DNA of 64,000 bases from Streptomyces sp. A3M-1-3 (GTDB lineage: Bacteria; Actinomycetota; Actinomycetes; Streptomycetales; Streptomycetaceae): assembly GCF_024213665.1 (NCBI RefSeq), contig NZ_JANAVP010000024.1, positions 26,383 through 90,382 on the forward strand, given 5' to 3'. The notes below the pieces were generated by a model, which was given only the letters and a program-made list of their open reading frames with translations, searched no databases and was not told where the DNA came from. Each line of letters begins with the position of its first letter. Positions within the stretch are counted from its first letter, which is position 1. The translations under genes were made by a program, and so were the position numbers. Below, piece after piece: positions 17,089-25,609 of this stretch.

Positions 17089-18243
17089 TCAGCTGACCGA
17101 CACCTCGGGCTCCCCGGAGAGAACCCCGTCCTTCTCCATCTGCTCGGCGATCTTCAACGCCTCTTCGATCAGCGTCTCGACGATCTTCGACTCGGGGACG
17201 GTCTTGATGACCTCGCCCTTCACAAAGATCTGGCCCTTGCCATTGCCCGAGGCGACGCCGAGGTCGGCCTCGCGCGCCTCGCCGGGACCGTTGACGACGC
17301 AGCCCATGACGGCGACGCGCAACGGCACCTCCATGCCTTCCAGACCGGCGGAGACCTGGTCGGCGAGCTTGTACACGTCGACCTGGGCGCGGCCGCAGGA
17401 CGGGCACGAGACGATCTCCAGGCGTCGCTGGCGCAGGTTCAGCGACTCCAGGATCTGGATACCGACCTTGACCTCCTCCGCGGGCGGCGCGGACAGCGAG
17501 ACGCGGATGGTGTCGCCGATGCCCTCGCTCAGCAGCGCGCCGAAGGCGACCGCCGACTTGATGGTGCCCTGGAAGGCGGGACCGGCCTCGGTGACGCCGA
17601 GGTGCAGCGGGTAGTCACACTGCGCGGCGAGCTGCCGGTAGGCGTTGACCATCACGACCGGGTCGTTGTGCTTGACCGAGATCTTGATGTCACGGAAGCC
17701 GTGCTCCTCGAAGAGGGAGGCCTCCCACAGCGCCGACTCGACCAGCGCCTCGGGCGTCGCCTTGCCGTACTTCTGCAGCAGCCGCGCGTCCAGGGAGCCG
17801 GCGTTGACGCCGATCCGGATCGGCGTACCGGTGGCGGAGGCCGCCTTGGCGATCTCCTTGACCTTGTCGTCGAACTGCTTGATGTTGCCCGGGTTGACCC
17901 GGACCGCCGCGCAGCCCGCGTCGATCGCCGCGAAGACGTACTTCGGCTGGAAGTGGATGTCCGCGATCACCGGGATCTGGGACTTCCTGGCAATGGTGGC
18001 GAGCGCGTCCGCGTCGTCCTGGGTCGGACAGGCGACCCGTACGATCTGGCAGCCCGACGCCGTCAGCTCGGCGATCTGCTGCAGCGTGGCACCGATGTCG
18101 GAGGTCCGGGTGGTGGTCATCGACTGCACCGACACGGGCGCGTCCCCACCGACGGCCACCGTGCCGACCTGGATCTTCCGGCTGACCCTTCGGTCCGCGA
18201 GCTTCGTCGGAATGGCCGGCATTCCGAGAGAAATTGCAGTCAT
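17089..18243 (-). CDS. ispG: 4-hydroxy-3-methylbut-2-en-1-yl diphosphate synthase
   Basis: Penultimate MEP-pathway step: a [4Fe-4S] enzyme reducing methylerythritol cyclodiphosphate to HMBPP. The 384-aa protein has the TIM-barrel N-terminal domain (SVQSMTTTRTSD) and the C-terminal iron-sulphur ligands in SCPSCGR and GCVVNGPGEA. It lies with dxr, another MEP enzyme, in the order dxr - site-2 protease - ispG, all leftward. A 200-base gap separates it from the protease gene. Confidence 0.97.
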   Translation of the reverse strand: MTAISLGMPAIPTKLADRRVSRKIQVGTVAVGGDAPVSVQSMTTTRTSDIGATLQQIAELTASGCQIVRVACPTQDDADALATIARKSQIPVIADIHFQPKYVFAAIDAGCAAVRVNPGNIKQFDDKVKEIAKAASATGTPIRIGVNAGSLDARLLQKYGKATPEALVESALWEASLFEEHGFRDIKISVKHNDPVVMVNAYRQLAAQCDYPLHLGVTEAGPAFQGTIKSAVAFGALLSEGIGDTIRVSLSAPPAEEVKVGIQILESLNLRQRRLEIVSCPSCGRAQVDVYKLADQVSAGLEGMEVPLRVAVMGCVVNGPGEAREADLGVASGNGKGQIFVKGEVIKTVPESKIVETLIEEALKIAEQMEKDGVLSGEPEVSVS

Positions 18244-18444
18244 CTGCTGTGCAACCCCAAGTGTGGATCAAGGTCCCGAGATCGGCGGGCTCCAGTCTTC
18301 GAGGTTACGGCACGGCGTGCGGCTGCTGTGCACCCCGCCTGGAAGTCCACCCAATGGCGGGCGGACCTGTCAGGAACGATGCACGTCACCACTGGGGGTG
18401 ACAGGAAGACATGCATCGGTTCCATTTTGTGCCGAATTCTCCGG

Positions 18445-19746
18445 CTATGAGATCCGCACCGGGTTGACGACATCGGCGACCAGGACCAGGAGCGTGAAGC
18501 AGACGAAGACTCCTGCCACCACATAGGCGACCGGCATCAGCTTTGCCACGTCGAACGGGCCCGGGTCCGGGCGTCTGAAGAGGCGGGCCAGGTGGCGGCG
18601 TACCGACTCCCACATCGCTCCCGCGATGTGCCCGCCGTCGAGCGGGAGCAGCGGCAGCATGTTGAACAGGAACAGCGAGAGGTTGAAGCCCGCGACCAGG
18701 AACAGGAACATCGCGACCTGGTTCTCCGGTGGGATGTCCAGGTTGACGATGTCGCCGCTGACCCGGGCCGCGCCGACCACGCCCATCGGGGAGTCCTGCT
18801 TGCGCTCGCCGTCGCCGAAGGCCGCGTCCCACAGGTCGGGGACCTTGGACGGGAGGGCGATCAGTGACTCGACACCGGTCTGCATCATGTCGCCCATGCG
18901 GTCCACGGACTGGCCGAAGGACTGCTCGACGATGCCGCTGGCCGGGCTGAAGCCGAGGAAGCCGGCGACGACGTACTGGCCCTCGATGGAGCCGCCCTCG
19001 CCGTCTATCTTGCTGACCTGGTTCTCTATGAGATTGGCCTTCAGCTCCAGCTGCTGTCCGGCGCGCTCGACGGTGATCGTGGCGGGGCCGACGGTCTCGC
19101 GGATGTGCTTCTGCAGCGTGGCCCAGTCCTCGGTCCGGTCACCGTTGAACGCGACGATCTTGTCGCCCGCCTTGAGGCCCGCGGCCTTGGCGGGGGCGGC
19201 CTGGTCGGTCGGCTTGCAGGTGTCGCGGTTCTCGCTCTGCTGGATGACGCAGTCGGAGACCTTGCCGACGGTGGTGGTCTGGGTGTTGATGCCGAAGGTC
19301 ATCATCACGCTGAGGAAGATCGCCACCGCGAGGATCAGATTCATGAACGGGCCAGCGAACATCACGATCACGCGCTTCCACGGCTTGCGCGTGTAGAACA
19401 GCCGGGTCTCGTCGCCGGGCTTCAGCTCCTCGAACGCGGCCGAGCGCGCGTCCTCGATCATCGAGCGCCAGGGCGAGGTCGAGCGGGCAGTGACCTTGCC
19501 GTCGTCGCCGGGCGGGAACATCCCGATCATGCGGATGTAGCCGCCCATCGGGATCGCCTTGATCCCGTACTCCGTCTCACCCTTGTGCCGTGACCAGAGG
19601 GTCGGGCCGAAGCCGACCATGTACTGCGGCACGCGGATGCCGAAGAGCTTGGCCGTCGACAAGTGTCCCAGCTCGTGCCACGCGATGGAGAAGAGCAGGC
19701 CGATCGCGAAGACGACTACGCCGAGGACCGTCATCAGAATCGTCAT
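18445..19746 (-). CDS. RseP-type site-2 zinc metalloprotease with PDZ domain
   Basis: A polytopic membrane protease of 433 aa in the M50 family. The zinc motif is AWHELGHLS (His24, Glu25, His28) in the first membrane segment and the third ligand region is PLLPLDGGHI near the C-terminus. Between them lies a PDZ domain (KAAGLKAGDKIVAFNGDRTEDW). Such proteases cut membrane anti-sigma factors or signal-peptide remnants. The ATG overlaps the dxr stop (ATGA), so it is co-translated with dxr. Substrate unknown here. Confidence 0.93.
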   Translation of the reverse strand: MTILMTVLGVVVFAIGLLFSIAWHELGHLSTAKLFGIRVPQYMVGFGPTLWSRHKGETEYGIKAIPMGGYIRMIGMFPPGDDGKVTARSTSPWRSMIEDARSAAFEELKPGDETRLFYTRKPWKRVIVMFAGPFMNLILAVAIFLSVMMTFGINTQTTTVGKVSDCVIQQSENRDTCKPTDQAAPAKAAGLKAGDKIVAFNGDRTEDWATLQKHIRETVGPATITVERAGQQLELKANLIENQVSKIDGEGGSIEGQYVVAGFLGFSPASGIVEQSFGQSVDRMGDMMQTGVESLIALPSKVPDLWDAAFGDGERKQDSPMGVVGAARVSGDIVNLDIPPENQVAMFLFLVAGFNLSLFLFNMLPLLPLDGGHIAGAMWESVRRHLARLFRRPDPGPFDVAKLMPVAYVVAGVFVCFTLLVLVADVVNPVRIS

Positions 19747-21002
19747 GCGCGAGCCTCCGCTGTTGCCTTAGCTGCCAGTTCACGGGCCCTGGCCCGTGCC
19801 CAGGTCTCTGCTTCCATGACGTCCTCGACGGTGAGGGAAGTTCCCGTACGGGGGGTGCCGTGGTCCGCGACCACTGCGGCGACCGTATCCACGATTCCGT
19901 TGAACGGCAGCCGGCCGCCGAGAAAAGCGTCCACGCACTCCTCGTTCGCCGCATTGAACACCGCGGGAGCGGTGCCGCCCAGGTGGCCCACGAGCCGGGC
20001 GAGTCCGACGGACGGGAAGGCGTCCGTGTCGAGCGGGAAGAACTCCCAGGTCGACGCCTTTGACCAGTCGAAGGCGGGGGCGGCGCCGGGGACCCTTTCC
20101 GGCCAGCCGAGGCCGATGGCGATGGGGCCGCGCATGTCGGGCGGCGTGGCCTGCGCGAGCGTCGAGCCGTCGGTGAATTCCACCATCGAGTGGACATAGG
20201 ACTGAGGGTGGACGACGACCTCGATTCGCTCGAACGGGATGTCGTAGAGCAGGTGCGCCTCGATGACCTCCAGCCCCTTGTTGACCAGGGTCGCGGAGTT
20301 GATGGTGATCATCGGGCCCATCGCCCAGGTGGGATGCACGAGGGCGTCCTCCGGCGTGACGTGGGCCAGCTCCGCCTTCGTACGGCCGCGGAAGGGGCCG
20401 CCGGAGGCGGTGACGACCAGCTTGCGGACGTCGGCGCGGTTGCCGGCGGCGAGGGCCTGGAAGAGTGCGGCGTGCTCGGAGTCGACCGGGATGATCTGGC
20501 CGGGCTTGGCGAGCGCCTTGACGAGCGGGCCGCCGACGATGAGCGACTCCTTGTTGGCGAGGGCGAGGGTGCGGCCGGCTTCGAGGGCGGCGAGGGTGGG
20601 TGCCAGGCCGATCGAGCCGGTGATGCCGTTCAGTACGGTGTGGCAGTCGCTCGCGGCGAGCGCGGTGGCGGCGTCGGGGCCGGCCAGGATCTCGGGCGCG
20701 GGTTCGTTTCCGTACTGGGCCTTCAGTGCCTCGCGCAGGGCGGGGACCACGTCCTCGCGGGCGACTGCGACCGTACGTACGCGCAGCTGCCGGGCCTGCT
20801 CGGCGAGCAGTCCGACCCGGCCGCCGGCCGCCGAGAGCCCGGTGACCCGGAAGCGGCCGGGGTTGCGCAGCACCAGGTCGATGGCCTGGGTGCCGATGGA
20901 CCCGGTGGAGCCGAGGATGACGATGTCCCGGCGGCCTTCGGCGGCGTCGAAGGTGAGGTGCGGGTCGGCGAGGGGGGCTGGACTGTCGCTCATGCCCTCC
21001 AT
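19743..21002 (-). CDS. dxr: 1-deoxy-D-xylulose 5-phosphate reductoisomerase
   Basis: Commits DXP to the MEP pathway with NADPH. The 419-aa protein has the N-terminal nucleotide-binding loop VILGSTGSIGTQAIDL, the substrate/metal region with PVDSEHAALFQ, and TASGGPFRG. The start is uncertain: ATG at 21002 lacks an obvious ribosome-binding site, whereas the ATG at 20993 (MSDSPAPL) has GGAGGG only one base away. Confidence 0.96.
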   Translation of the reverse strand: MEGMSDSPAPLADPHLTFDAAEGRRDIVILGSTGSIGTQAIDLVLRNPGRFRVTGLSAAGGRVGLLAEQARQLRVRTVAVAREDVVPALREALKAQYGNEPAPEILAGPDAATALAASDCHTVLNGITGSIGLAPTLAALEAGRTLALANKESLIVGGPLVKALAKPGQIIPVDSEHAALFQALAAGNRADVRKLVVTASGGPFRGRTKAELAHVTPEDALVHPTWAMGPMITINSATLVNKGLEVIEAHLLYDIPFERIEVVVHPQSYVHSMVEFTDGSTLAQATPPDMRGPIAIGLGWPERVPGAAPAFDWSKASTWEFFPLDTDAFPSVGLARLVGHLGGTAPAVFNAANEECVDAFLGGRLPFNGIVDTVAAVVADHGTPRTGTSLTVEDVMEAETWARARARELAAKATAEARA

Positions 21003-21017
21003 TGTGGCCGCAACCGT

Positions 21018-21764
21018 TCAGGGGATGGACACGGCGCCCCCTCCGGAGCGGTGCTTGAGGCAGTACGACGTCGCCCCGTCAGCGCTGTACTCCAGGCGCA
21101 TGAGGTAGTCGGTGGGGCCGCAGTCCTCGTGGCGGGCGACTTCGTAGCGCTCACCCGTCGTATCGCAGCCGACACGTTCCAGATCCTGGTCGGGCCAGTC
21201 GGCGTTGTTGCGTACGCAGTCGCCGGCCGTGAAACCGGTCGACTCCGAGTCGCTGCCCACGACCACACCCACCGCGATCAGGGCGGTCACCGCCGTGAGG
21301 ACCAGCCCCAGCGGAATGAGGAACAGCAGCCCCTGGGGGCGCAGTGGCACGGGCTTTCCGGGGTCGAGGGGCGGGCGCCAACCGCCGTACGGCTGGGGCA
21401 GTTTGCGGAAGGCGGCGCGGGCGAAGAGGTTCGCCAGCAGGGTGAACGGGGTGATGAGGGCGGAGAGCGCCCCCCACCACCCCTGGACCAGGGTGTCGGC
21501 GGTCATCTTGCGGTAGGTGGCGATGCCGCAGGTTCTGCAGAACGGGCCCTCGGCCTTGAGGAAGCGCATGATGACGATGAATCCCTGGTGACCGCGTACG
21601 GCCGCCGGGGACACCGGCATGGACCCGCAGATACGGCAGACCGGAACGGGGGCGGGGACCGCTCCCCAGGGCGCCGGGTACGGGCCGGGCTGGGCGTGCG
21701 GCTGGGCGGCGTACGGGTGGTACGGGTGGTACGGGTGCGGGCCCGGCGGCGGTGCGGCAGACAT
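21018..21764 (-). CDS. Pro/Tyr-rich membrane protein with zinc-ribbon-like N-terminus
   Basis: A 248-aa protein not recognised as a characterised family. It begins with a PHPYHPYHPY tract, then two CxxC pairs (CRICG and CRTCG) about 33 residues apart, which could bind zinc. A hydrophobic segment (LLFLIPLGLVLTAVTALIAVGVVVG) follows at about residues 145-170. The C-terminal ~75 residues, likely outside the cell, contain four cysteines (GDCV, VGCD, EDCG, SYCL) resembling the small extracellular domain of Streptomyces LppU/SCO3897-type proteins. The ATG follows GAGGGGGAA. Confidence 0.75.
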   Translation of the reverse strand: MSAAPPPGPHPYHPYHPYAAQPHAQPGPYPAPWGAVPAPVPVCRICGSMPVSPAAVRGHQGFIVIMRFLKAEGPFCRTCGIATYRKMTADTLVQGWWGALSALITPFTLLANLFARAAFRKLPQPYGGWRPPLDPGKPVPLRPQGLLFLIPLGLVLTAVTALIAVGVVVGSDSESTGFTAGDCVRNNADWPDQDLERVGCDTTGERYEVARHEDCGPTDYLMRLEYSADGATSYCLKHRSGGGAVSIP

Positions 21765-21822
21765 GGTGGTTCCCCCTCGGTGCGTGGCGGATGCACCTTA
21801 GCCGCAGGTGGTGTTGGGCACG

Positions 21823-21867
21823 CAAGCCGTGACCGCCGCCCCTGAGCGGGACGGCGGTCACGGCTTG
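21823..21867 (-). terminator. Terminator after the acyl-CoA dehydrogenase gene
   Basis: A perfect 16-bp stem (21823-21838 with 21852-21867) with a short loop, 8 bases after the stop. Confidence 0.85.
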
Positions 21868-21874
21868 GTGCGGT

Positions 21875-23881
21875 TCAGCGGATCGGACGGTGGACGTTGT
21901 CCCGCTTGGAGGGGCCGGGGGTCGCGTCCGCGATCCAGGGGCCGTCGCCCGAGGGGTCGAGGACGCCCTCCTCCAGCCAGGTGTACGTACCGGACAGGAC
22001 GCCGTCGACGACCTTGCGGTCAAGGTCGTCGGTGTTGGTCCACAGGCGGGCGAAGAGTTCGTCGACGCGGATGCGGGACTGGCGGCAGAACGCGTCGGCG
22101 AGTTGGTACGCCTCGCGTCCGTGTTCGCCGGTGGTGCGCAGGTGTTCGGCGCGTACGCAGGCCGCGCTCATGGCGAAGAGTTCGGCGCCGATGTCGACGA
22201 TCCGGCCCAGGAAACCCTGTTTGGTCTCCATCCGCCCCTGCCAGCGCGACATGGCGTAGAAGGTGGAGCGGGCAAGCTTGCGGGCTCCGCGCTCGACGAC
22301 GCGGAGGTGGGCGGACAGATCGGGGTGGCCGGCGGGGTGGAACTCTGCGTACGTGCGTGGGAGTTGGCCGGGCCCGGCGACGAGCTTGGGCAGCCACTTG
22401 GCGTAGAACCCCGCGGCGTTCGCCCCCGCCTTCGCCTTGTCGGAGAGGGACTTGTCGGGATCGATGAGATCGCCGGCCACCGCGAGGTGGGCATCCACGG
22501 CCTCGCGGGCGATGAGGAGATGCATGATCTCCGTCGAGCCCTCGAAGATGCGGTTGATACGCAGGTCGCGCAGGATCTGCTCGGCGGGGACGGCCCGTTC
22601 GCCGCGGGCCGCGAGCGATTCCGCGGTCTCGAAACCGCGGCCGCCGCGGATCTGGACCAGTTCGTCGGCCATCAGGCAGCCCATCTCACTGCCGTACAGC
22701 TTGGCGAGGGCGGCCTCGATGCGGATGTCGTTGCGGTCCTCGTCGGCCATCTGGGAGCTCAGGTCCACGACCGCTTCGAGTGCGAACGTGGTCGCGGCGA
22801 TGAAGGCGATCTTGGATCCGACGGCTTCGTGCTGGGCGACCGGCCTGCCCCACTGCTCGCGTACGGACGACCACTCACGGGCGATCTTCAGACACCACTT
22901 GCCCGCGCCGACGCACATCGCGGGCAGTGAGAGGCGGCCGGTGTTGAGCGTGGTCAGTGCGATCTTGAGGCCGGCGCCCTCGGGGCCGATGCGGTTGGCC
23001 GCGGGGACCCGGACCTGGTGGAAGCGGGTGACGCCGTTCTCCAGGCCGCGCAGGCCCATGAAGGCGTTGCGGTTCTCGACGGTGATGCCGGGCGAGGCGG
23101 CTTCGACGACGAACGCCGTGATGCCGCCCTTGTGGCCCTCGGACCTGGGGACGCGGGCCATGACGACGAGCAGGTCGGCGACGACGCCGTTCGTCGTCCA
23201 CAGCTTCACGCCGTCGACGATGTAGTCGTCCCCGTCCGGGACCGCGCTCGTGGCGAGGCGGGCCGGGTCGGAGCCGACGTCCGGCTCGGTGAGCAGGAAG
23301 GCGCTGATGTCGGTCCGGGCGCAGCGGGGCAGGAACTCGTCCTTCTGCTCCTGGGTGCCGAACATCTTCAGCGGCTGCGGTACGCCGATGGACTGATGGG
23401 CGGAGAGGAGGGCGCCCAGGGCTGGGCTGACCGAGCCGACCAGGGCGAGCGCCTTGTTGTAGTACACCTGGGTGAGGCCGAGCCCGCCGTACTTGATGTC
23501 GATCTTCATGCCGAGCGCGCCGAGATCCTTGATCCCGTCGATCGTCTCGTCGGGGATCCGCGCCTCGCGCTCGATGCGGGCGCTGTCGATCTTCGTCTCG
23601 CAGAAGTCGCGAAGCTTGGCGAGGAACTCCTCACCGCGCCGGGCGTCCTCGCCTGTCGGCATCGGGTGGGGATGGATGAGGTCCAGGCGAAAGCGGCCGA
23701 GGAAGAGTTCCTTGGCGAAGCTGGGCTTCCGCCAGTCCTGCTCGCGGGCGGCCTCGGCCACCTGGCGGGCTTCCCGCTCGGTCACCTTGGGTCCGGTGCC
23801 GGCTGGGCTTGCTGAGCTCGCGGAGGGCTCGTGGGGCCTGGAGGTCTCGTCGGGCTTGGAGGTCTCGGATGGTGCGGACAT
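21875..23881 (-). CDS. Large acyl-CoA dehydrogenase (FadE type)
   Basis: FAD-dependent oxidation of an acyl-CoA to the enoyl-CoA. The core (about residues 100-480) has FLLTEPDVGSDPAR, the substrate/FAD loop KLWTTNGVVADLLVV, RGLENGVTRFHQVRVP, and the QIRGGRGFETAESLAARGE...RINRIFEGSTEIMHLLIARE region of catalytic ACADs. A C-terminal helical extension of ~150 residues makes it ~668 aa, longer than typical 380-residue ACADs. I prefer the ATG at 23881, 8 bases after GAGGTGA; a GTG four codons earlier has no spacing for a ribosome-binding site. Substrate chain length is unknown. Confidence 0.9.
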   Translation of the reverse strand: MSAPSETSKPDETSRPHEPSASSASPAGTGPKVTEREARQVAEAAREQDWRKPSFAKELFLGRFRLDLIHPHPMPTGEDARRGEEFLAKLRDFCETKIDSARIEREARIPDETIDGIKDLGALGMKIDIKYGGLGLTQVYYNKALALVGSVSPALGALLSAHQSIGVPQPLKMFGTQEQKDEFLPRCARTDISAFLLTEPDVGSDPARLATSAVPDGDDYIVDGVKLWTTNGVVADLLVVMARVPRSEGHKGGITAFVVEAASPGITVENRNAFMGLRGLENGVTRFHQVRVPAANRIGPEGAGLKIALTTLNTGRLSLPAMCVGAGKWCLKIAREWSSVREQWGRPVAQHEAVGSKIAFIAATTFALEAVVDLSSQMADEDRNDIRIEAALAKLYGSEMGCLMADELVQIRGGRGFETAESLAARGERAVPAEQILRDLRINRIFEGSTEIMHLLIAREAVDAHLAVAGDLIDPDKSLSDKAKAGANAAGFYAKWLPKLVAGPGQLPRTYAEFHPAGHPDLSAHLRVVERGARKLARSTFYAMSRWQGRMETKQGFLGRIVDIGAELFAMSAACVRAEHLRTTGEHGREAYQLADAFCRQSRIRVDELFARLWTNTDDLDRKVVDGVLSGTYTWLEEGVLDPSGDGPWIADATPGPSKRDNVHRPIR

Positions 23882-24141
23882 GAGGGGGCTCACCTCGCCG
23901 CTGCGTCGATGTCAGGGGCCGGCGCCGGTGTGGCTACCGGTCAGTGCTACCTGTGAGTCTCTACCCGATTCGTACAAGTTGCACCAGGCGTCGCGCAGGT
24001 ACGCGAACGGCCGGAGCCCCCGCACAGTGGGCCCCTTACATGGCCTCTGACGCGTAAATAACAGCAGGTCAGGGTGGGTGTGGGCAGGGCTGGGTGCCCG
24101 GTGGCTGTTGAGGGCTGCCGGGTGTCCCGTGTCCGGGACTG
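23882..24141. other. Gene-free upstream region of the acyl-CoA dehydrogenase
   Basis: About 260 bases with no coding pattern on either strand. It should hold the leftward acyl-CoA dehydrogenase promoter; no clear -35/-10 pair stands out. A relatively A/T-rich patch (GCGTAAATAACAGCAGG, near 24050) lies just before the transposase remnant. Confidence 0.4.
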
Positions 24142-24363
24142 TCAGGCGGCGGTCTCCCTCGGGTTGACGGTGACGGTGTAGCCGAGCTGGTTGAGCTGGG
24201 TGATGGCCCGGCGGGTGGCGCGTTCGGGGTCGCGTTGTAGGTGCCGCCGAGTTCGTGGTAGGCGACGTTGTCGGTGAGCATGTGCCAGATCGCGGTGATG
24301 ATCGAGTGCTCGACGGCGACGAGGGCCCTGAGCGGGCCGCGGCGGGCGGTCAGCCGCTGGACG
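24142..24363 (-). pseudogene. IS110-family transposase C-terminal remnant, frameshifted
   Basis: Read leftward, one frame gives QRLTARRGPLRALVAVEHS then IWHMLTDNVAYHELGGTYN, and a second frame continues RDPERATRRAITQLNQLGY and ends TVTVNPRETAA. Together these match the C-terminal domain of IS110-type (transposase_20) proteins. A single missing base at the TACAAC/CGC junction, near 24243, explains the frame change. The N-terminal catalytic RuvC-like (DEDD) domain is absent; upstream sequence at 24364 is unrelated. The element is dead and only its 3' end remains. Confidence 0.8.
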
Positions 24364-24438
24364 ACGGTCTACGTGTACGACGACTGGGGCAACTGCACCT
24401 CGCAGACGACGTGGCCCTGCACCGTCTGCGGCCAGTAG
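24361..24438 (+). pseudogene. Cys/Thr-rich C-terminal coding fragment
   Basis: A rightward frame of 25 codons plus TAG with codon use like a real gene (mostly G/C third bases). It encodes TTVYVYDDWGNCTS followed by QTTWPCTVCGQ. It begins where the transposase similarity stops, so the start of its gene has been lost. Three cysteines among Ser/Thr residues recall the core region of a modified ribosomal peptide, but no modification gene lies nearby and I recognise no family. Confidence 0.35.
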
Positions 24439-24461
24439 CACCCGGCCCCGGCTGCTGTTTA

Positions 24462-24484
24462 TAAGCACTTCTTCCAAGTGCTTA
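24462..24484. terminator. Perfect 9-bp hairpin beyond the Cys-rich fragment
   Basis: TAAGCACTT-CTTCC-AAGTGCTTA. It lies 23 bases after the fragment's stop codon and could be that lost gene's terminator. Confidence 0.5.
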
Positions 24485-24628
24485 CAGACAGGCACGCGTG
24501 GGGACGACCGGCCCCTCCCATGGACTGCGCTCTACGTGCTCAGGGCAGCGAGTCCGTCCCTCGATTGAGTGACGATCTCAGGGCTGTCCGGTGGGGATGT
24601 GGCATCCATGTGGCATCGATCATGAAAA

Positions 24629-24660
24629 CGGCCCCCCAGTCGATCATGACCGGGGGGCCG
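24629..24660 (-). terminator. Intrinsic terminator after tRNA-Val
   Basis: CGGCCCCCC/GGGGGGCCG, a 9-bp stem, followed on the leftward strand by GTTTTC. It is 30 bases past the tRNA 3' end and is one of the few here with a T-run. Confidence 0.85.
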
Positions 24661-24690
24661 AAGCAGGCTCTCACCTGCTACTTAACGCGG

Positions 24691-24762
24691 TGGGCGCGGA
24701 CGGTTTCGAACCGCCGACATCTGCTTTGTAAGAGCAGCGCTCTACCCCTGAGCTACGCACCC
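24691..24762 (-). tRNA. tRNA-Val (anticodon UAC)
   Basis: A 72-nt cloverleaf on the leftward strand. The acceptor stem is GGGTGCG/CGCGCCC with one G-U pair, the D arm is GCTCAGGGGTAGAGC, the anticodon arm is CTGCT-CTTACAA-AGCAG with anticodon TAC, and the T arm contains GGTTCGAAACC. The discriminator is A and CCA is not encoded. It is adjacent to degraded mobile DNA on its 3' side, where integrating elements usually insert. Confidence 0.93.
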
Positions 24763-24942
24763 GTGGATGAGTGGACAGCCTACATTGCATCAGCGCCCCT
24801 GACGCACCGTCGGACGGGCGGGGGGTAGCCCCACCCCGGATTCGGTGGGCGGCCGGATGCTGGTTGGCGGGGGGTGTTCGTAGGGTCGTTGGTGGGCTCG
24901 GCAGATGGCCGTGGTGCCCGTCGATGATCTTGGGGGATCAGC

Positions 24943-25536
24943 ATGGCTCTCCGCACTCGTACGTTCCTCGCCGCCGGCGGGGCCCTGGCTGCCGCGCTGG
25001 TCATGACCGGGTGTGGTTCCGGTTCCGCCGTGTCCGACGACGAGAAGCCGGAGACCCGCGCGTTCGCGCTGAGCGGCAAGACGCTGACCGTCGATTCGGA
25101 CGGCTCCGACATCGAGATCGCTCCCGCCGATGTGAAGGAGCTGGAGGTGACCCGGTGGTTCAGCGGGTGGACCGCGCTCGGGGAGGATCCCAAGGTGACG
25201 TGGGGGCTCGACGGGGGCACGCTCAAGCTGCGGACCGAGTGCGACGCGCTGGTCAGTGACTGCGCCGTCAAGCACCGGATCAAGGTGCCCCGCGGGGTCG
25301 TGGTGAAGGTGGAGGACGACAACGGGGCCGTCGTCGCGTCCGGGTTCGACAACAAACTCACGATCCGTTCCGACAACGGGGATGTGACCGTCGAGCTGCC
25401 CCGGGCCGCTTACAAGGTGACGGCCGAGAGCGAGAACGGGGACGTCGATGTAAAGGTCGACCGCAGCGAGAGCAGTGCGCACGTGGTCACGGCCCGGAGC
25501 GACAGCGGGGAAGTAACGGTGCGAAGCGCGAACTAA
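24943..25536 (+). CDS. Lipoprotein with DUF4097-like beta-repeat domain
   Basis: A 197-aa exported lipoprotein: signal peptide and lipobox VMTGC at residues ~20-24. The mature part is a repetitive beta-structure with serial 'V..DNG.V.V' turns (VEDDNGAVVASGF, RSDNGDVTVEL, ESENGDVDVKV, RSDSGEVTVRSAN), as in DUF4097/DUF2807 adhesin-like proteins. Function unknown. The ATG is preceded by GGGGGA. It may share a transcript with the downstream coiled-coil gene. Confidence 0.82.
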   Translation: MALRTRTFLAAGGALAAALVMTGCGSGSAVSDDEKPETRAFALSGKTLTVDSDGSDIEIAPADVKELEVTRWFSGWTALGEDPKVTWGLDGGTLKLRTECDALVSDCAVKHRIKVPRGVVVKVEDDNGAVVASGFDNKLTIRSDNGDVTVELPRAAYKVTAESENGDVDVKVDRSESSAHVVTARSDSGEVTVRSAN

Positions 25537-25609
25537 CCGGCCCGTGTGTTCGTCCTTACCTGGTGGGAGAATGAACCGGGCAGGGCGGACACAGCACGGG
25601 AGAGGGATT

